Assembly (NCBI RefSeq): GCF_034008635.1
Contig: NZ_CP125378.1
Coordinates: 3,159,501 to 3,223,500, forward strand
Length of the DNA: 64,000 nucleotides
Direction of reading: 5' to 3'
DNA from: Pseudomonas sp. P8_229
GTDB lineage: Bacteria > Pseudomonadota > Gammaproteobacteria > Pseudomonadales > Pseudomonadaceae
This document shows positions 1 to 10,089 of the stretch, in pieces. The notes under the pieces were generated by a model. That model saw nothing but the letters and a program-made list of their open reading frames with translations, searched no databases and had not been told where the DNA came from. The position numbers and the translations under genes were made by a program. The first letter of the stretch is position 1; every line of letters starts with the position of its first letter.

Positions 1-942
1 GATACCGCGCGCATCACCTTGGTGGCGGACGTGGTGCGGGCCTACACCCAGGTGTGTGCCGCCAATGAAGAGCGGGAAATCGCCCAGCACTCCCTCGACC
101 TGCAATCGCAAAGCACCACCCTGATCCAGCGCCTGCGCGATGCCGGGCGTGGCGATGAAACCCAGGTCACCCGTTCGCAAACCCAATTCAAGTCGTTGCG
201 CGCCGATATGCCGCGTTATGAAGCGTCGCGTCAGGCCGGGCTGTTCCGCCTGTCGATGCTGCTGGCCAAACCGGTCGATCAACTGCCGGCCGGCACCGCA
301 AGTTGCGCCGAACTGCCGAAAATCGCTCAACTGGTGCCGGTCGGTGACGGTGCGGCACTGCTCAAGCGCCGGCCCGATGTGCGTCAGGCCGAACGTCGGC
401 TGGCCGCCGCCACTGCCGGCATCGGTATCGCCACTGGCGAGTTGTACCCGGACATCAGCATCGGCGCGACCATCGGCACCGTCGGCATTGTTTCCGACCT
501 GGGCGATCCGTCGACCAATCGCTGGGGCTTCGGTCCGTCGCTGAGCTGGAAAGTGCCGACCAACGGTGCGCGCGCGCGTATCCGCGAAGCTGAAGCCAAC
601 ACCCAGGGCGCGCTGGCGCATTTTGACGGCGTGGTGCTCAACGCCATCCGCGAAACCCAGACCGGTCTGGCCCAGTACAGCGCGCTGCTGCAACGCCGCG
701 ACGCACTGGCCGATGCCGAGCAGTCGGCGAAGCTGGCAGCCGACCAGACCCACCGCTTCTTCCAGGCCGGGCGTGAGTCGTTCCTCGCCGACCTGCAGGC
801 GACCCGCACCTACACCGATGTCACCGCGCAGTTGGCCGCCGCCAACACTCAGGTTGCCATGAGCCAGATCGATTTGTTCCTCGCGCTGGGCGGCGGTTGG
901 GAAAGCGGACGAACGCAAGCCTCAAGCGCCAGCAAACCCTGA
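1..942 (+). CDS. RND efflux outer-membrane lipoprotein, OprM/NodT type (5' truncated)
   Basis: The reading frame is open from base 1, so the gene starts outside the window; the first internal start codon is not taken as the start. The 313 residues seen are the C-terminal part of a TolC-fold factor: long alpha-helical stretches rich in Ala, Gln and Glu, the motif LLKRRPDVRQAERRLAAA, then a porin-strand segment (GELYPDISIGATIGTVG) and a second helical repeat ending in ALGGGWES. This is typical of OprM/NodT proteins, which form the outer-membrane exit duct of tripartite efflux pumps. The cognate pump and adaptor would lie upstream and are not visible, so the substrate cannot be named. Confidence 0.9.
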   Translation, partial: DTARITLVADVVRAYTQVCAANEEREIAQHSLDLQSQSTTLIQRLRDAGRGDETQVTRSQTQFKSLRADMPRYEASRQAGLFRLSMLLAKPVDQLPAGTASCAELPKIAQLVPVGDGAALLKRRPDVRQAERRLAAATAGIGIATGELYPDISIGATIGTVGIVSDLGDPSTNRWGFGPSLSWKVPTNGARARIREAEANTQGALAHFDGVVLNAIRETQTGLAQYSALLQRRDALADAEQSAKLAADQTHRFFQAGRESFLADLQATRTYTDVTAQLAAANTQVAMSQIDLFLALGGGWESGRTQASSASKP

Positions 943-965
943 ACCCGTTGCTATGCTTTGAAGTG

Positions 966-1000
966 TTGAAAGGGTGCCCCGTGCAACGCACCCTTTCAGC
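966..1000 (+). terminator. Hairpin after the outer-membrane efflux gene
   Basis: Arms TGAAAGGGTG (967-976) and CACCCTTTCA (989-998) are perfectly complementary around a 12-base loop, 25 bases after the stop codon. No U-tract follows, so it may be a weak terminator or an mRNA 3'-end stabiliser. Confidence 0.45.
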
Positions 1001-1035
1001 GCACATTGCTAGCGCTGGTCTAGGGGAAACCAATA

Positions 1036-1671
1036 ATGAAAAACCCTTACGCTCTCGGCTTCTGGTGCGCCCTGGTAGCGCTGGTGCTGCTATCGGCCAC
1101 CTATTTCTACGGCATCATGCTGGCCCACCAGATCGACAAGGCCATGGTTTTCCTCGACAGCGCCACCGCGTTGATCGCGGTGATGGCAATCGTGGTGGTG
1201 GCCTGGGCGTCGATCCAGGTGCAGCGGGTCAAGAAACGGCAGCTTGAACAAGGCAAGACTCTGGTGCTGATCTGGGACACCAAAGTCGCCCTGCGCCGGG
1301 TCGAAACCGTGTTTGATCGCTACTTCTGGGGCAGCTACTGGCAACCGGGGCGCACCTTCGCCGAGGTGATGGGCGAACTCACCGGCACACCGCTGGAAAA
1401 AAGCCTCGAAGCCCTGAAAAAACAGTGCCTGGAGCTCGACAAGCAAATTGCCGATGAAGGCTGGCACTGGCTCAACAACGCCCGTGAACTGTCGGATGTC
1501 GCCACGGCCATGGCCCGTGAACGTTATCAGCTGGACTTCTGCGATCCCCGGGCCGACGGGCCGGGCGGGGCGGTGATCGATCGGGATTTTGAAGTGCTGG
1601 TGTATACCTGGACGGCGCGGCTCAAGAGCTTTGATCATCAACTCGATGAGATCGAGGTCCAGTATTCCTGA
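1036..1671 (+). CDS. Uncharacterised inner-membrane protein, 211 aa
   Basis: I do not recognise the family. Two hydrophobic segments (about residues 8-28 and 42-62) form an N-terminal membrane hairpin. They are followed by a soluble, mostly helical domain containing W-D-T-K-x-A-L-R-R-V and a conserved-looking aromatic patch (YFWGSYWQ). The start ATG has a GGGGAAA-type ribosome site just upstream. The gene is alone between the efflux gene's hairpin and a REP pair, so it is probably monocistronic. Base use matches its neighbours. The cytoplasmic domain suggests a membrane-tethered sensor or scaffold, but there is no direct support for that. Confidence 0.75.
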   Translation: MKNPYALGFWCALVALVLLSATYFYGIMLAHQIDKAMVFLDSATALIAVMAIVVVAWASIQVQRVKKRQLEQGKTLVLIWDTKVALRRVETVFDRYFWGSYWQPGRTFAEVMGELTGTPLEKSLEALKKQCLELDKQIADEGWHWLNNARELSDVATAMARERYQLDFCDPRADGPGGAVIDRDFEVLVYTWTARLKSFDHQLDEIEVQYS

Positions 1672-1694
1672 TGTGCATTGCCTTCACTGACCTC

Positions 1695-1758
1695 TTCGCG
1701 AGCAGGCTCGCTCCCACAAGGACAACGCTGTACCTGTGGGAGCGAGCCTGCTCGCGAA
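1695..1758. repeat. REP inverted pair (REPIN)
   Basis: Two copies of the Pseudomonas REP core face each other (TTCGCGAGCAGGCTCGCTCC and its complement) around a short spacer. It lies just after a stop codon, the usual place for these elements. Confidence 0.9.
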
Positions 1759-1961
1759 GACGGCCTGAAAACACTGCAACTCTCCCTGCCTGTCGACTGT
1801 CCACACTCCCCATAGACACTCTTTAACCTTTAAACATTGGGCCGTCTCGCGCACCCAGTGCTAATCTCCATCGTTAATTTCAGCGGAGTCGAGCCGCAAC
1901 CCGGTCACGGGTTCAGGGAAGACGACCACACTTTCAGCCACGGACATTGATCAGGTCATTC

Positions 1962-3467
1962 ATGAATAAATCAGCAGGCGTGCTTCTCGGGATTGTTGTA
2001 GCGATCGGCGCCATCAGTGCCGGCGGGGCCTGGTATACCGGGACCAAGATTGAAGGCGTGCTGAACAACGCCGTGACCAACGCCAACAAAGAGCTGCAGA
2101 CCGCGATGGCCGGCTCCAATGGCAGTGCATCGCTGGAACTGGTGTCGCTGGAGCGTCACACCTTCACCAGCACCGCGCACTACCGCCTCAAGGGCGAAGG
2201 CGAGATGTTCGGTGACGCGCCGGTCGAGCTGCTGTTCGTCGACCACATCGAGCACGGCCCGCTGCCGTTCTCGCGTCTGGTGTCGCTGAAGTGGCTGCCG
2301 GTCATGGCCACCAGCAACTTCGAGCTGGAAAAGAACCCGGCCACTGAAAAATGGTTTGCCGCCGCCAAGGGCGCCGCGCCGCTCAAAGGCGTGACCAACA
2401 TCGGCTACGACGAATCCACCACCAGCAGCGTCGAACTGCTGCCGCTGGAAACTGCGCTGGACGAGCAGTCGAGCCTGAAATTCTCCGGCCTGACCCTGAA
2501 CATCTCCGCCAGTGCCCAGGCGCAGAAGGTCAAGGCTGACGGCTACATGGACAACCTGAAGCTGGTCACCGTGGCGCAAGACCAGGCGCCGGTGCAGGTC
2601 GAACTCAACGGTTTGACCCTGGCCAGCAACCTGACCAAGAGCAGCTACGGCTACTACACCGGGGAAAACACTCTTGAGCTGACCAGCAGCAAAACCACCT
2701 TCGGTCCCAAGCAGTCGGTTCTCGGCGTGAAGAACTTCGAAATGAAGAACCTCACCGAAGAGAGCGGCAGTAACGCCTCTGGCCGTGCCGACTACAAGGT
2801 CAGTGAAGTGACCCTCAACGACAAGAAAATCGGCTCGGCCAGCATGGCCATGAGCCTGAAGAACCTCGACATCCCGTCGACAATGTCGCTGATGCAGATC
2901 TACCAGACCAAATTGCAGCCGTACGAGAAAGAAGCGGCGGCCGCTGCCGAAGCTGGCTTGCCGGCACCGGAGTTGAACCTGACCGAAGCCGAATCGGCGC
3001 AGGTCAAGGCGGATCTGCAGAAACTGCTGGGCGCCGGCCCACAGGTTGCGCTGGAAAACCTGTCGCTGAAGACCGCCAATGGTGAAAGCCGCGCCAGTCT
3101 GGTGATCGACCTGACCAAGCCGCCGTCGATGGACCTGCCGCCAGATCAACTGGGCAAACAGTTGATCGCGCTGCTGGATCTGAATGTCCAGGTGTCCAAG
3201 CCGATGCTGATCGATCTGCTCAGCGTCCAGGCGCAACTTGACGGCCAGACTGACGCCAAAGCCATTGTCGACCAGGCGAGCGCCGGTGCCGACATGTTCT
3301 CTGGCATGGCGGTCGGCTCGCAGCTGGCGACCATCGACGGCACCAATGTCGTGACCAAACTGCATTACGCCGCCAATCAAGTGGAATTCAACGGCCAGAA
3401 GATGACCGTTGAGCAGTTCGTCGGCTTCCTGATGAGCAAGTTCGCTGGCGTCACGCAAGTGCAGTAA
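1962..3467 (+). CDS. DUF945 (YdgA-like) family protein
   Basis: The 501-residue protein starts at the ATG of MNKSAGVLLG. An in-frame TTG 15 bases upstream is less likely because it would put a charged stretch before the membrane anchor. Residues 5-25 form one hydrophobic signal-anchor, and the rest is a repetitive beta-rich periplasmic domain. The N-terminal anchor, the YxxGxxxE-like segment (GAWYTGTKIEG) and the length near 500 residues fit the DUF945/YdgA family of cell-envelope proteins, whose function is unknown. A clear terminator follows the gene. Confidence 0.8.
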   Translation: MNKSAGVLLGIVVAIGAISAGGAWYTGTKIEGVLNNAVTNANKELQTAMAGSNGSASLELVSLERHTFTSTAHYRLKGEGEMFGDAPVELLFVDHIEHGPLPFSRLVSLKWLPVMATSNFELEKNPATEKWFAAAKGAAPLKGVTNIGYDESTTSSVELLPLETALDEQSSLKFSGLTLNISASAQAQKVKADGYMDNLKLVTVAQDQAPVQVELNGLTLASNLTKSSYGYYTGENTLELTSSKTTFGPKQSVLGVKNFEMKNLTEESGSNASGRADYKVSEVTLNDKKIGSASMAMSLKNLDIPSTMSLMQIYQTKLQPYEKEAAAAAEAGLPAPELNLTEAESAQVKADLQKLLGAGPQVALENLSLKTANGESRASLVIDLTKPPSMDLPPDQLGKQLIALLDLNVQVSKPMLIDLLSVQAQLDGQTDAKAIVDQASAGADMFSGMAVGSQLATIDGTNVVTKLHYAANQVEFNGQKMTVEQFVGFLMSKFAGVTQVQ

Positions 3468-3485
3468 TACTGCGTTCTAAATAAC

Positions 3486-3524
3486 AACGCCCGGCCTCTG
3501 TATCCCGCAGACGCCGGGCGTTTT
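3486..3524 (+). terminator. Rho-independent terminator after the DUF945 gene
   Basis: Stem AACGCCCGGC / GCCGGGCGTT (3486-3495 with 3513-3522) is followed by TTTT. It lies 18 bases after the stop codon. Confidence 0.8.
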
Positions 3525-3708
3525 GCTGTCTGGTGTCCGGCTGATCCGGCGCCACGATTCTGAACAATTATTGTGATCGGGATATTCAACTACGCTTGCA
3601 TGCAAGACTGCCTGACTAAGCTTGGCTGAGTCTTTATTGGCTCAGTCTCCGTTACGAATGGGCAAGGGGGGCATTGCGACCCGGCTGGCCATGTAAGGAT
3701 GCTGACGA

Positions 3709-6192
3709 ATGCCGCGTATTGATGTTCCCGTTTTACATCGTGGTCTACGCCCGTTGTTTCGCGTTGCGCTGTGCAGCCAGTTGCTCTGGCCGGCATTGGC
3801 GTTTGCCGATACTCCCTATGATCAGATGGTGCGTGATGCCCGTGCCGGGCAGACCACGCCGGCGCTGAACGTGCTGCGTCAGGTGCCGCCTGGCCAGTCG
3901 ACCACCGGCCAGATCAGCGACCACCTGCAGATCGCCAGTTGGGCGGGTCTCGACGCCGAAGTGGTGCAGGTCTATGAAACCCAGGGCCGTGACCGGGTGC
4001 TGCCGGTGCAGGCACTGACCGCCACCGCACGCGCCTATCGCAACCTCAAGCGTTGGGATCAGGCGACTCAGGTCTACAACAAGGCCCTGGCGCTGGAGCC
4101 GGGCAACCCCGACCTGCAACTGGGGTTGGCCCTGACTCAGGCGGACTCGGGCAAACCCGACGAAGCCGTGACCCGCGCCAAGGCGCTGGTTGCCGCCAAA
4201 CCGGATGATCCCTCCCGTCGACTCGCGCTGGGCTATGCCCTGACCCGCGCCGGCAAGCAGTACGACGCCCTGTTTGAATACGATCAGGCGTTCATCCGCG
4301 CCGGCAGCAAGCCGGAAGTCGCACGTGAATACGTGGTCGCCCTGCAAAAGGCGCGTCTGCCGGAACCGGCGCTGCGCCTGGCCAATCAACGGCCAGGGCT
4401 GATCGACCCGGTGACCCTGCGTCGTCTCGAAGGCGATCTGGCCGCCGAGCGCGTGCGTCTGGCCGAGTTCGCGGCCCGCAGCGAAAAGGAACGCTACGTG
4501 ATCGCTGATCGCGCGCTGGCCGACTACGACAAATTGCTCGCCACCTGGACTCCGGATGCCAGCGCCCACGATGACGTGATTCGCTGGCGCATCGACCGCA
4601 TGGGCGCGCTCAAGGCCCGGGCACGCACCGCCCAGGTCATTACCGAATATCAAAAGCTGCAAGCCGAAGGCGTGAAGATTCCGACCTACGCCCTGCGGTG
4701 GGTCGCGGCGTCGTATCTGGATCAGCGCCAGCCGGAAATCGCCACCGACCTGTATCGTCAGGTGCTGTCAGCGCCGGATGCCGATGTGGGTGATCGCCTC
4801 GAAGACTCCACGGCGTTGTACTACTCGCTGCTGGAAAGCGACCGCGCCGAAGAGGCGCGCAAAGTCGCCGAGGATCTGGCCAAGAGCCAGAATCCAAGGG
4901 TCGAGCTCAAGGGCCTGCCGATCGGCAACCCCAATGACGAATGGATGGACGCCCAGCAACTCGCGGCGCAGGCCGGCACCTACGGCTCCGACCTGCCGCA
5001 CGGCGAGGAACGCCTGCAGACACTGGTCGATCAGGCGCCGGGCAACGTCGGCCTGCGTCTGGCCCAGGCCGACCTGTATCTGGCCCGTCAGTGGCCACGC
5101 CGCGCCGAAAACCAGCTCAAGGAAACCGAGAGCATGGTGCCCCGTGACATGGGTCTGGAGGTGGCCCAGGCGCGCACCGCGATGACCTTGCAGGAATGGC
5201 GGCAGATGGATGCGCTGACCGATGACGTGGTCGAGCGTTTCCCGGACAACCGTCAGGTACAACGCGCGGCCCGTGAGCGCGAAGTGCACGACATGTCCGA
5301 ACTGCGCGTCGAAGCCTACGGTGGCAAAGCCAATGGAGGCGGCGGTAGCGGTGGTGCAGGTGCGGTCAGTGGCAGCCGCGATTTCGGCATCCAGAGCACC
5401 CTGTACAGCCCGCCGATCGATGAAGACTGGCGTGTGTTCGTCGGCGCCGGCTATGCCACCGGCGACTTTGCCGAAGGCACCGGCACCGACCGTTTCCAGC
5501 GCGTTGGCCTGGAACGGCGCACCCGCGACATGAGCCTGCAAGCCGAAGTCTCCAACCACGATTACGGTTACGGCGCCAAGCAGGGCGCGCGCATCGCGAT
5601 TGCCCGCGACATCGATGACCACTGGCAGTACGGCGGCAGCTTCGCTTATCTGTCGGCCGAGACGCCATTGCGCGCCCTCAACAGCGACATCAAGGCCAAT
5701 GGCGGCAACGCGTTCATCCGCTGGCGCGCCAACGAGAGCCGTGAGTGGCGGCTGTCGGTCAGCCCGTCGCACTTCAGCGATGGCAACAATCGCGTCGAGG
5801 CTTTACTGACTGGACGCGAGGGCGTTTACAGCGCGCCGAACGTGCAGGTCGATGCCGGTCTGGAAGTCGGTACCAGCCACAACTCCAATTCCGAGGATGT
5901 GCCGTACTTCAACCCGAAGTCGGACTTCAGCGTCATGCCGACGGTCAACGTCAACCATGTGCTCTACCACCGTTACGAAACCTCGTGGAGCCAGCAGTTT
6001 CAGGCCGGTGCGGGCACCTACAGCCAGCGTGATCACGGCACCGGCGGCATGGCGATGCTCGGCTACGGCCAGCGTTATGCCTGGAACGACGTGTTCGAGG
6101 TGGGCGGCTTGTTCAGTGTGATCAACCGGCCCTACGACGGTGATCGGGAGACCGATCTGCGTCTGCTTGTCGACCTCACTTTCCGCTTCTAG
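3709..6192 (+). CDS. pgaA: PgaA: poly-beta-1,6-GlcNAc outer-membrane export porin
   Basis: This 827-residue protein (E. coli PgaA is about 807) begins with a signal peptide ending near ALAFA. A periplasmic TPR superhelix follows over roughly residues 55-500, with repeats such as AYRNLKRWDQATQVYNKALALEPGNP. The C-terminal third is a beta-barrel of alternating strands ending in Phe (DLTFRF). PgaA binds deacetylated polymer in the periplasm and passes it through the outer membrane. An AAGGA site lies 9 bases before the ATG. It is the first gene of pgaABCD; pgaB follows after 12 bases, so the genes are clearly co-transcribed. Confidence 0.95.
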   Translation: MPRIDVPVLHRGLRPLFRVALCSQLLWPALAFADTPYDQMVRDARAGQTTPALNVLRQVPPGQSTTGQISDHLQIASWAGLDAEVVQVYETQGRDRVLPVQALTATARAYRNLKRWDQATQVYNKALALEPGNPDLQLGLALTQADSGKPDEAVTRAKALVAAKPDDPSRRLALGYALTRAGKQYDALFEYDQAFIRAGSKPEVAREYVVALQKARLPEPALRLANQRPGLIDPVTLRRLEGDLAAERVRLAEFAARSEKERYVIADRALADYDKLLATWTPDASAHDDVIRWRIDRMGALKARARTAQVITEYQKLQAEGVKIPTYALRWVAASYLDQRQPEIATDLYRQVLSAPDADVGDRLEDSTALYYSLLESDRAEEARKVAEDLAKSQNPRVELKGLPIGNPNDEWMDAQQLAAQAGTYGSDLPHGEERLQTLVDQAPGNVGLRLAQADLYLARQWPRRAENQLKETESMVPRDMGLEVAQARTAMTLQEWRQMDALTDDVVERFPDNRQVQRAAREREVHDMSELRVEAYGGKANGGGGSGGAGAVSGSRDFGIQSTLYSPPIDEDWRVFVGAGYATGDFAEGTGTDRFQRVGLERRTRDMSLQAEVSNHDYGYGAKQGARIAIARDIDDHWQYGGSFAYLSAETPLRALNSDIKANGGNAFIRWRANESREWRLSVSPSHFSDGNNRVEALLTGREGVYSAPNVQVDAGLEVGTSHNSNSEDVPYFNPKSDFSVMPTVNVNHVLYHRYETSWSQQFQAGAGTYSQRDHGTGGMAMLGYGQRYAWNDVFEVGGLFSVINRPYDGDRETDLRLLVDLTFRF

Positions 6193-6204
6193 AAGAGTTT
6201 GAAG

Positions 6205-8202
6205 ATGCCTTTGATTACGCGTTTCATCCTTTTGCTGGGAGTGCTGCTGGTCAGCGCCTGCGCCCAGCAAGCTCCGGCCTTCGCGCCGCCGTCGCAGCGT
6301 CCGGTAGCGGCCAATGAAAAGCCGTGGCCGAAAAACCATGTGCTGGGTATCGCCTATCACGACGTCGAAGACCGTGACCCCGATCAGGCCGTGGTGGCGG
6401 TGCGCACTGAGCGCATGATCGAGCAACTCGCGTGGCTGCGCGAGAACGGCTACAAACCGGTCACCGTCGACCAGATCATGGCCGCGCGCAAAGGCGGCCC
6501 GGAACTGCCACCGAAGGCGATCCTGCTCAGCTTCGACGACGGTTACTCAAGCTTCTATACCCGCGTGCTGCCGCTGCTGCGCGCCTACAACTGGCACGCC
6601 TTGCTGGCGCCGGTCGGCGTGTGGATCGACACGCCGCTCAATCAACCGGTGGATTTCGCCGGCGCGCCACGGGCACGAACCGACTTCCTGACCTGGGATC
6701 AGGTGCGGGAAATCTCGCAGTCGGGGCTGGTGGAAATCGCCGCGCACACGGACGCCAGTCACAAAGGCATCCTCGCCAACCCGCAGGGCAACCTGCAGCC
6801 GGCGGCGGCGACCCGCCGCTACGATCCGGTCACCAAGCGCTACGAGTCCGAAGAGGATTTCCGTGCACGGATCCGCAACGACGTCGCGACCATTTCGGAA
6901 AAGATCCGCAAGGTCACCGGCAAGAAACCGCGCATCTGGGTCTGGCCGTACGGCGCGGCGGACGGCACTTCGCTGGCGGTGGTCGGCGAGCAGGGCTACG
7001 AAATGGCCCTGACTCTGGACGACGGTCTCGACGCCCTCGACAACCTGATGAGCAGCCCGCGCTTCCTGGTGGCCTCCGATCCTGACGGCGAGCATTTCGC
7101 CAACAGCATCGTCGCGGCGCAGGCGGATTTCACCATGCGCGTGGTCCACGTCGATCTGGACAATGTCTATGACCCGGACCCGGCGCAGCAGGAAATCAAC
7201 CTTGGCAAGCTGATCCAGCGCATGGCTGACATGGGCGCCAACACCGTGTTCCTGCAGGCCTTCGCTGATCCGAAGGGTGACGGTCTGGTGCACTCGCTGT
7301 ACTTCCCCAACCGTCACCTGCCAGTACGCGCCGACATCTTCGACCGCGTCGCCTGGCAACTGCGCACCCGCGCCCATGTGAAGGTGTTCGCCTGGATGCC
7401 GGTGCTCAGTTTTGGCCTCGATGCGAAACTGCCGCGTGTGACTCGCTGGGATCCGAAGACTGGCACCACTGCGGTCGATCCGGATCAGTATCAGCGCCTG
7501 TCGCCGTTCGATCCGGAAGTACGGAGGATCATCGGTGAAATCTACGAAGACGTGGCGCGCCTGACCTCGGTCGACGGCATTCTCTACCACGACGACGCGG
7601 TGCTCTCGGACTTCGAAGACGCCAGCCCCCAGGCCTTGAAAGCCTATGCCGCGCAGGGTTTGCCGGGGTCGATTGCCGCGCTTCGCGATGATCCGGCAGC
7701 GATGCAGCGCTGGACGCGCTTCAAGAGCCGCTACCTGATCGATTTCACCAATGAACTGACCGCCAAGGTCCGGGCGATTCGTGGCCCGCAGGTGGAGACC
7801 GCACGCAACATCTTTGCCGAACCGATCCTCAACCCCGACAGCGAAGCCTGGTTTGCACAGAACCTCGACGACTTCCTCGTGACCTACGACTGGACGGCGC
7901 CGATGGCCATGCCGCTGATGGAGAAACAGACCCTGGCGCAATCCGGCCCGTGGCTCGAAGAACTGGTGGCGAAGATCAAGCAGCGCCCCGGTGCTCTGGA
8001 TCACACGGTGTTCGAACTGCAGGCCCGCGACTGGACGAAAAAGGACCAGGCCGACATTGACGGCGCACGACTGGCCGACTGGATGGGCCGGCTCAAGCGC
8101 CAGGGCGCGAACAGTTTCGGTTACTACCCGGACAACTTCCTCGACAACCTGCCGGACCTGAAAACCGTAAGGCCTGCGCTCTCCAACAAATGGAACCCAT
8201 GA
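6205..8202 (+). CDS. pgaB: PgaB: poly-beta-1,6-GlcNAc N-deacetylase lipoprotein
   Basis: The start is placed at ATG 6205 because AGAAGAG lies 7 bases before it; a TTG two codons upstream is rejected. The sequence has a lipoprotein signal with Cys19. A polysaccharide-deacetylase (CE4) domain carries the metal and catalytic residues: FDD with Asp111-Asp112, and His181 and His186 in the HTDASH segment. The C-terminal domain (from about residue 310) is the glycoside-hydrolase-like PgaB domain that binds and can cleave partly deacetylated polymer. Deacetylation is required for export through PgaA and for biofilm retention. Length (665 aa) is normal for the family. Confidence 0.95.
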   Translation: MPLITRFILLLGVLLVSACAQQAPAFAPPSQRPVAANEKPWPKNHVLGIAYHDVEDRDPDQAVVAVRTERMIEQLAWLRENGYKPVTVDQIMAARKGGPELPPKAILLSFDDGYSSFYTRVLPLLRAYNWHALLAPVGVWIDTPLNQPVDFAGAPRARTDFLTWDQVREISQSGLVEIAAHTDASHKGILANPQGNLQPAAATRRYDPVTKRYESEEDFRARIRNDVATISEKIRKVTGKKPRIWVWPYGAADGTSLAVVGEQGYEMALTLDDGLDALDNLMSSPRFLVASDPDGEHFANSIVAAQADFTMRVVHVDLDNVYDPDPAQQEINLGKLIQRMADMGANTVFLQAFADPKGDGLVHSLYFPNRHLPVRADIFDRVAWQLRTRAHVKVFAWMPVLSFGLDAKLPRVTRWDPKTGTTAVDPDQYQRLSPFDPEVRRIIGEIYEDVARLTSVDGILYHDDAVLSDFEDASPQALKAYAAQGLPGSIAALRDDPAAMQRWTRFKSRYLIDFTNELTAKVRAIRGPQVETARNIFAEPILNPDSEAWFAQNLDDFLVTYDWTAPMAMPLMEKQTLAQSGPWLEELVAKIKQRPGALDHTVFELQARDWTKKDQADIDGARLADWMGRLKRQGANSFGYYPDNFLDNLPDLKTVRPALSNKWNP

Positions 8203-8203
8203 C

Positions 8204-9559
8204 ATGCTGGATAGACTGTTAGCCCTGCTTGTTCTGGCGCTCGTCCTCGGCGTGCCGCTGGGGTTGATCTTTCTGGTCACCGGGCAGTTCCTGATGGACT
8301 TCGTGTTCTTCTACCCGTTGTTCATGTCCGGCCTGTGGATTTCCGGCGGCCTGTATTTCTGGCTGCACTGGGAGCGCCACTGGCCGTGGAAGGACGACAC
8401 CCTGCCGCCGCCGCTGGAAGGCGAGCCGCTGATCTCGATCCTGATCCCTTGCTACAACGAAGGCGACAACGCCGCCGACACGATTCACGCGGCGCTGGGT
8501 CAGCATTACCCGAACATTGAAGTCATTGCGATCAACGACGGCTCCAAGGACAACACCGCGCAAGTGCTGGACGCGCTGGCCAAGGAAGACCCACGATTGC
8601 GGGTCCTGCATCTGGCGGAAAACCAGGGCAAGGCCGTGGCCCTGCGCATGGGCGCCATCGCTGCACGTAGCGAATATCTGGTGTGCATCGACGGTGATGC
8701 GCTGCTGGCGCCGAACACCGCGGCCTATCTGGTGGCGCCGATGCTCGACAATGCGCGGCTTGGCGCGGTGACCGGCAACCCACGGATTCGCACACGTTCG
8801 ACCCTGGTCGGGCGGGTGCAGGTCGGTGAGTTCTCCTCGATCATCGGACTGATCAAGCGCACGCAGCGGGTATTCGGACGGATCTTCACCGTTTCCGGCG
8901 TCATCGTCGCGTTCCGCCGTACCGCATTGAACCGGGTCGGCTACTGGAGCCCGGACATGATCACCGAAGACATCGACATCAGCTGGAAGCTGCAACTCGA
9001 TCACTGGAGCATCTTCTACGAGCCGCGCGCCTTGTGCTGGATCCTGATGCCGGAAACCCTCGGCGGCCTGTGGAAACAGCGCCTGCGCTGGGCCCAGGGC
9101 GGTGCCGAGGTGCTGTTCAAGAACATTCGCGGGATCTGGCAGTACCGCCATCGTTACCTATGGCCGCTGCTGTTCGAATACTGCCTGTCGACCGGTTGGG
9201 CTTTCACCTTCCTGCTGTCGGTGATTTTCTGGGCGGTGGGCAAGTTCGTGGTCATGCCGGATGCCATTGCCGTTCACCATCTGATGCCGCCGGCGTTCAC
9301 CGGGCTGCTGCTGGCGTTCGTCTGTCTGGTGCAGTTTGCCGTCAGCATCATCATTGATCGGCGCTACGAACCGGGCCTGGGGCGCACCATGTTCTGGGTG
9401 GTCTGGTATCCGTTGGTGTTCTGGTTCATCAGCCTGCTGACCACGCTGGTCAGCTTCCCCAAGGTGTTGTTCGGGCAGCATCAGAAGCGTGCGCGTTGGG
9501 TCAGCCCTGACCGGGGTATCAAACCGGCGGGAGACGACGAAGAGGAGGTCATCAAATGA
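8204..9559 (+). CDS. pgaC: PgaC: poly-beta-1,6-GlcNAc synthase (GT2 glycosyltransferase)
   Basis: PgaC polymerises UDP-GlcNAc into poly-beta-1,6-GlcNAc at the inner membrane. Two N-terminal hydrophobic segments precede a family 2 glycosyltransferase domain. The nucleotide-sugar DxD is Asp163-Gly-Asp165 and the processive Q-x-x-R-W motif is at residues 292-296. Three or more C-terminal membrane helices follow. The gene starts one base after the pgaB stop codon and overlaps pgaD by four bases (ATGA), so translation is probably coupled. In E. coli, PgaC with PgaD is activated by c-di-GMP, and several c-di-GMP enzymes lie later in this window. Confidence 0.96.
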   Translation: MLDRLLALLVLALVLGVPLGLIFLVTGQFLMDFVFFYPLFMSGLWISGGLYFWLHWERHWPWKDDTLPPPLEGEPLISILIPCYNEGDNAADTIHAALGQHYPNIEVIAINDGSKDNTAQVLDALAKEDPRLRVLHLAENQGKAVALRMGAIAARSEYLVCIDGDALLAPNTAAYLVAPMLDNARLGAVTGNPRIRTRSTLVGRVQVGEFSSIIGLIKRTQRVFGRIFTVSGVIVAFRRTALNRVGYWSPDMITEDIDISWKLQLDHWSIFYEPRALCWILMPETLGGLWKQRLRWAQGGAEVLFKNIRGIWQYRHRYLWPLLFEYCLSTGWAFTFLLSVIFWAVGKFVVMPDAIAVHHLMPPAFTGLLLAFVCLVQFAVSIIIDRRYEPGLGRTMFWVVWYPLVFWFISLLTTLVSFPKVLFGQHQKRARWVSPDRGIKPAGDDEEEVIK

Positions 9560-10089
9560 AAATCATCCGGACCCGTCAGCGCCCCTTTCTGGTCGTGATC
9601 GATGTGATCCTCACCGTGCTGGCCTGGGTCGGCTTGCTGTTTCTGCTGATACGCGGGCTGTGGCCGCTGATCGACACTCATGCCGGTGGGCCGCGAATCG
9701 ACAACTCGGCGTTCGAAGCACTGGGCACCTTGCACATCTACCTGTGGGTGGCGCTGGTCAACGCGGTGATCCTGATTGCCTGGGCTCGCTATCAACAGCG
9801 CAAAAGCAGAAGCTTTGCCCAGCGCCGTTTGCCGGCGCCAGTGGTGGACGATGAAGGGCTGAGCAAGAGTTTCCGCCTGTGCGATGGGCGTTTGCAGACA
9901 TTGCGCACGCCTGGGGTGATGACCATTCACAACGATCAGGACGGTGATATCAGCCATGTGGTGCTGAACTTCCGTCCGCTGGGGGCGGCGGAGTTACCAC
10001 CTCCATTGGCGCCGCTGGAGCACCCTCGGGTGATCTTTCTGCACGCCGAGGACGACGATAACCGTGATCCGCTGAATCGGCCTAGCTGA
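9556..10089 (+). CDS. pgaD: PgaD: poly-GlcNAc synthesis accessory protein
   Basis: The 177-residue protein has two membrane helices (about residues 12-35 and 60-80) joined by a short periplasmic loop, then a cytoplasmic tail. PgaD supports PgaC and takes part in c-di-GMP control of the synthase in E. coli. E. coli PgaD is shorter (about 137 aa); the extra roughly 40 residues here extend the cytoplasmic tail, which carries a hydrophilic strand-rich segment ([12 protein letters not shown]). The ATG overlaps the pgaC stop, and the 3' end overlaps the convergent oxidoreductase gene by eight bases. Confidence 0.9.
   Translation: MKIIRTRQRPFLVVIDVILTVLAWVGLLFLLIRGLWPLIDTHAGGPRIDNSAFEALGTLHIYLWVALVNAVILIAWARYQQRKSRSFAQRRLPAPVVDDEGLSKSFRLCDGRLQTLRTPGVMTIHNDQDGDISHVVLNFRPLGAAELPPPLAPLEHPRVIFLHAEDDDNRDPLNRPS

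Noticed and set aside
1971..3458. 495-codon antisense frame inside the DUF945 gene
   Set aside because: Shadow of the sense gene; no start signals, and its translation is His/Gln/Arg-rich artefact.
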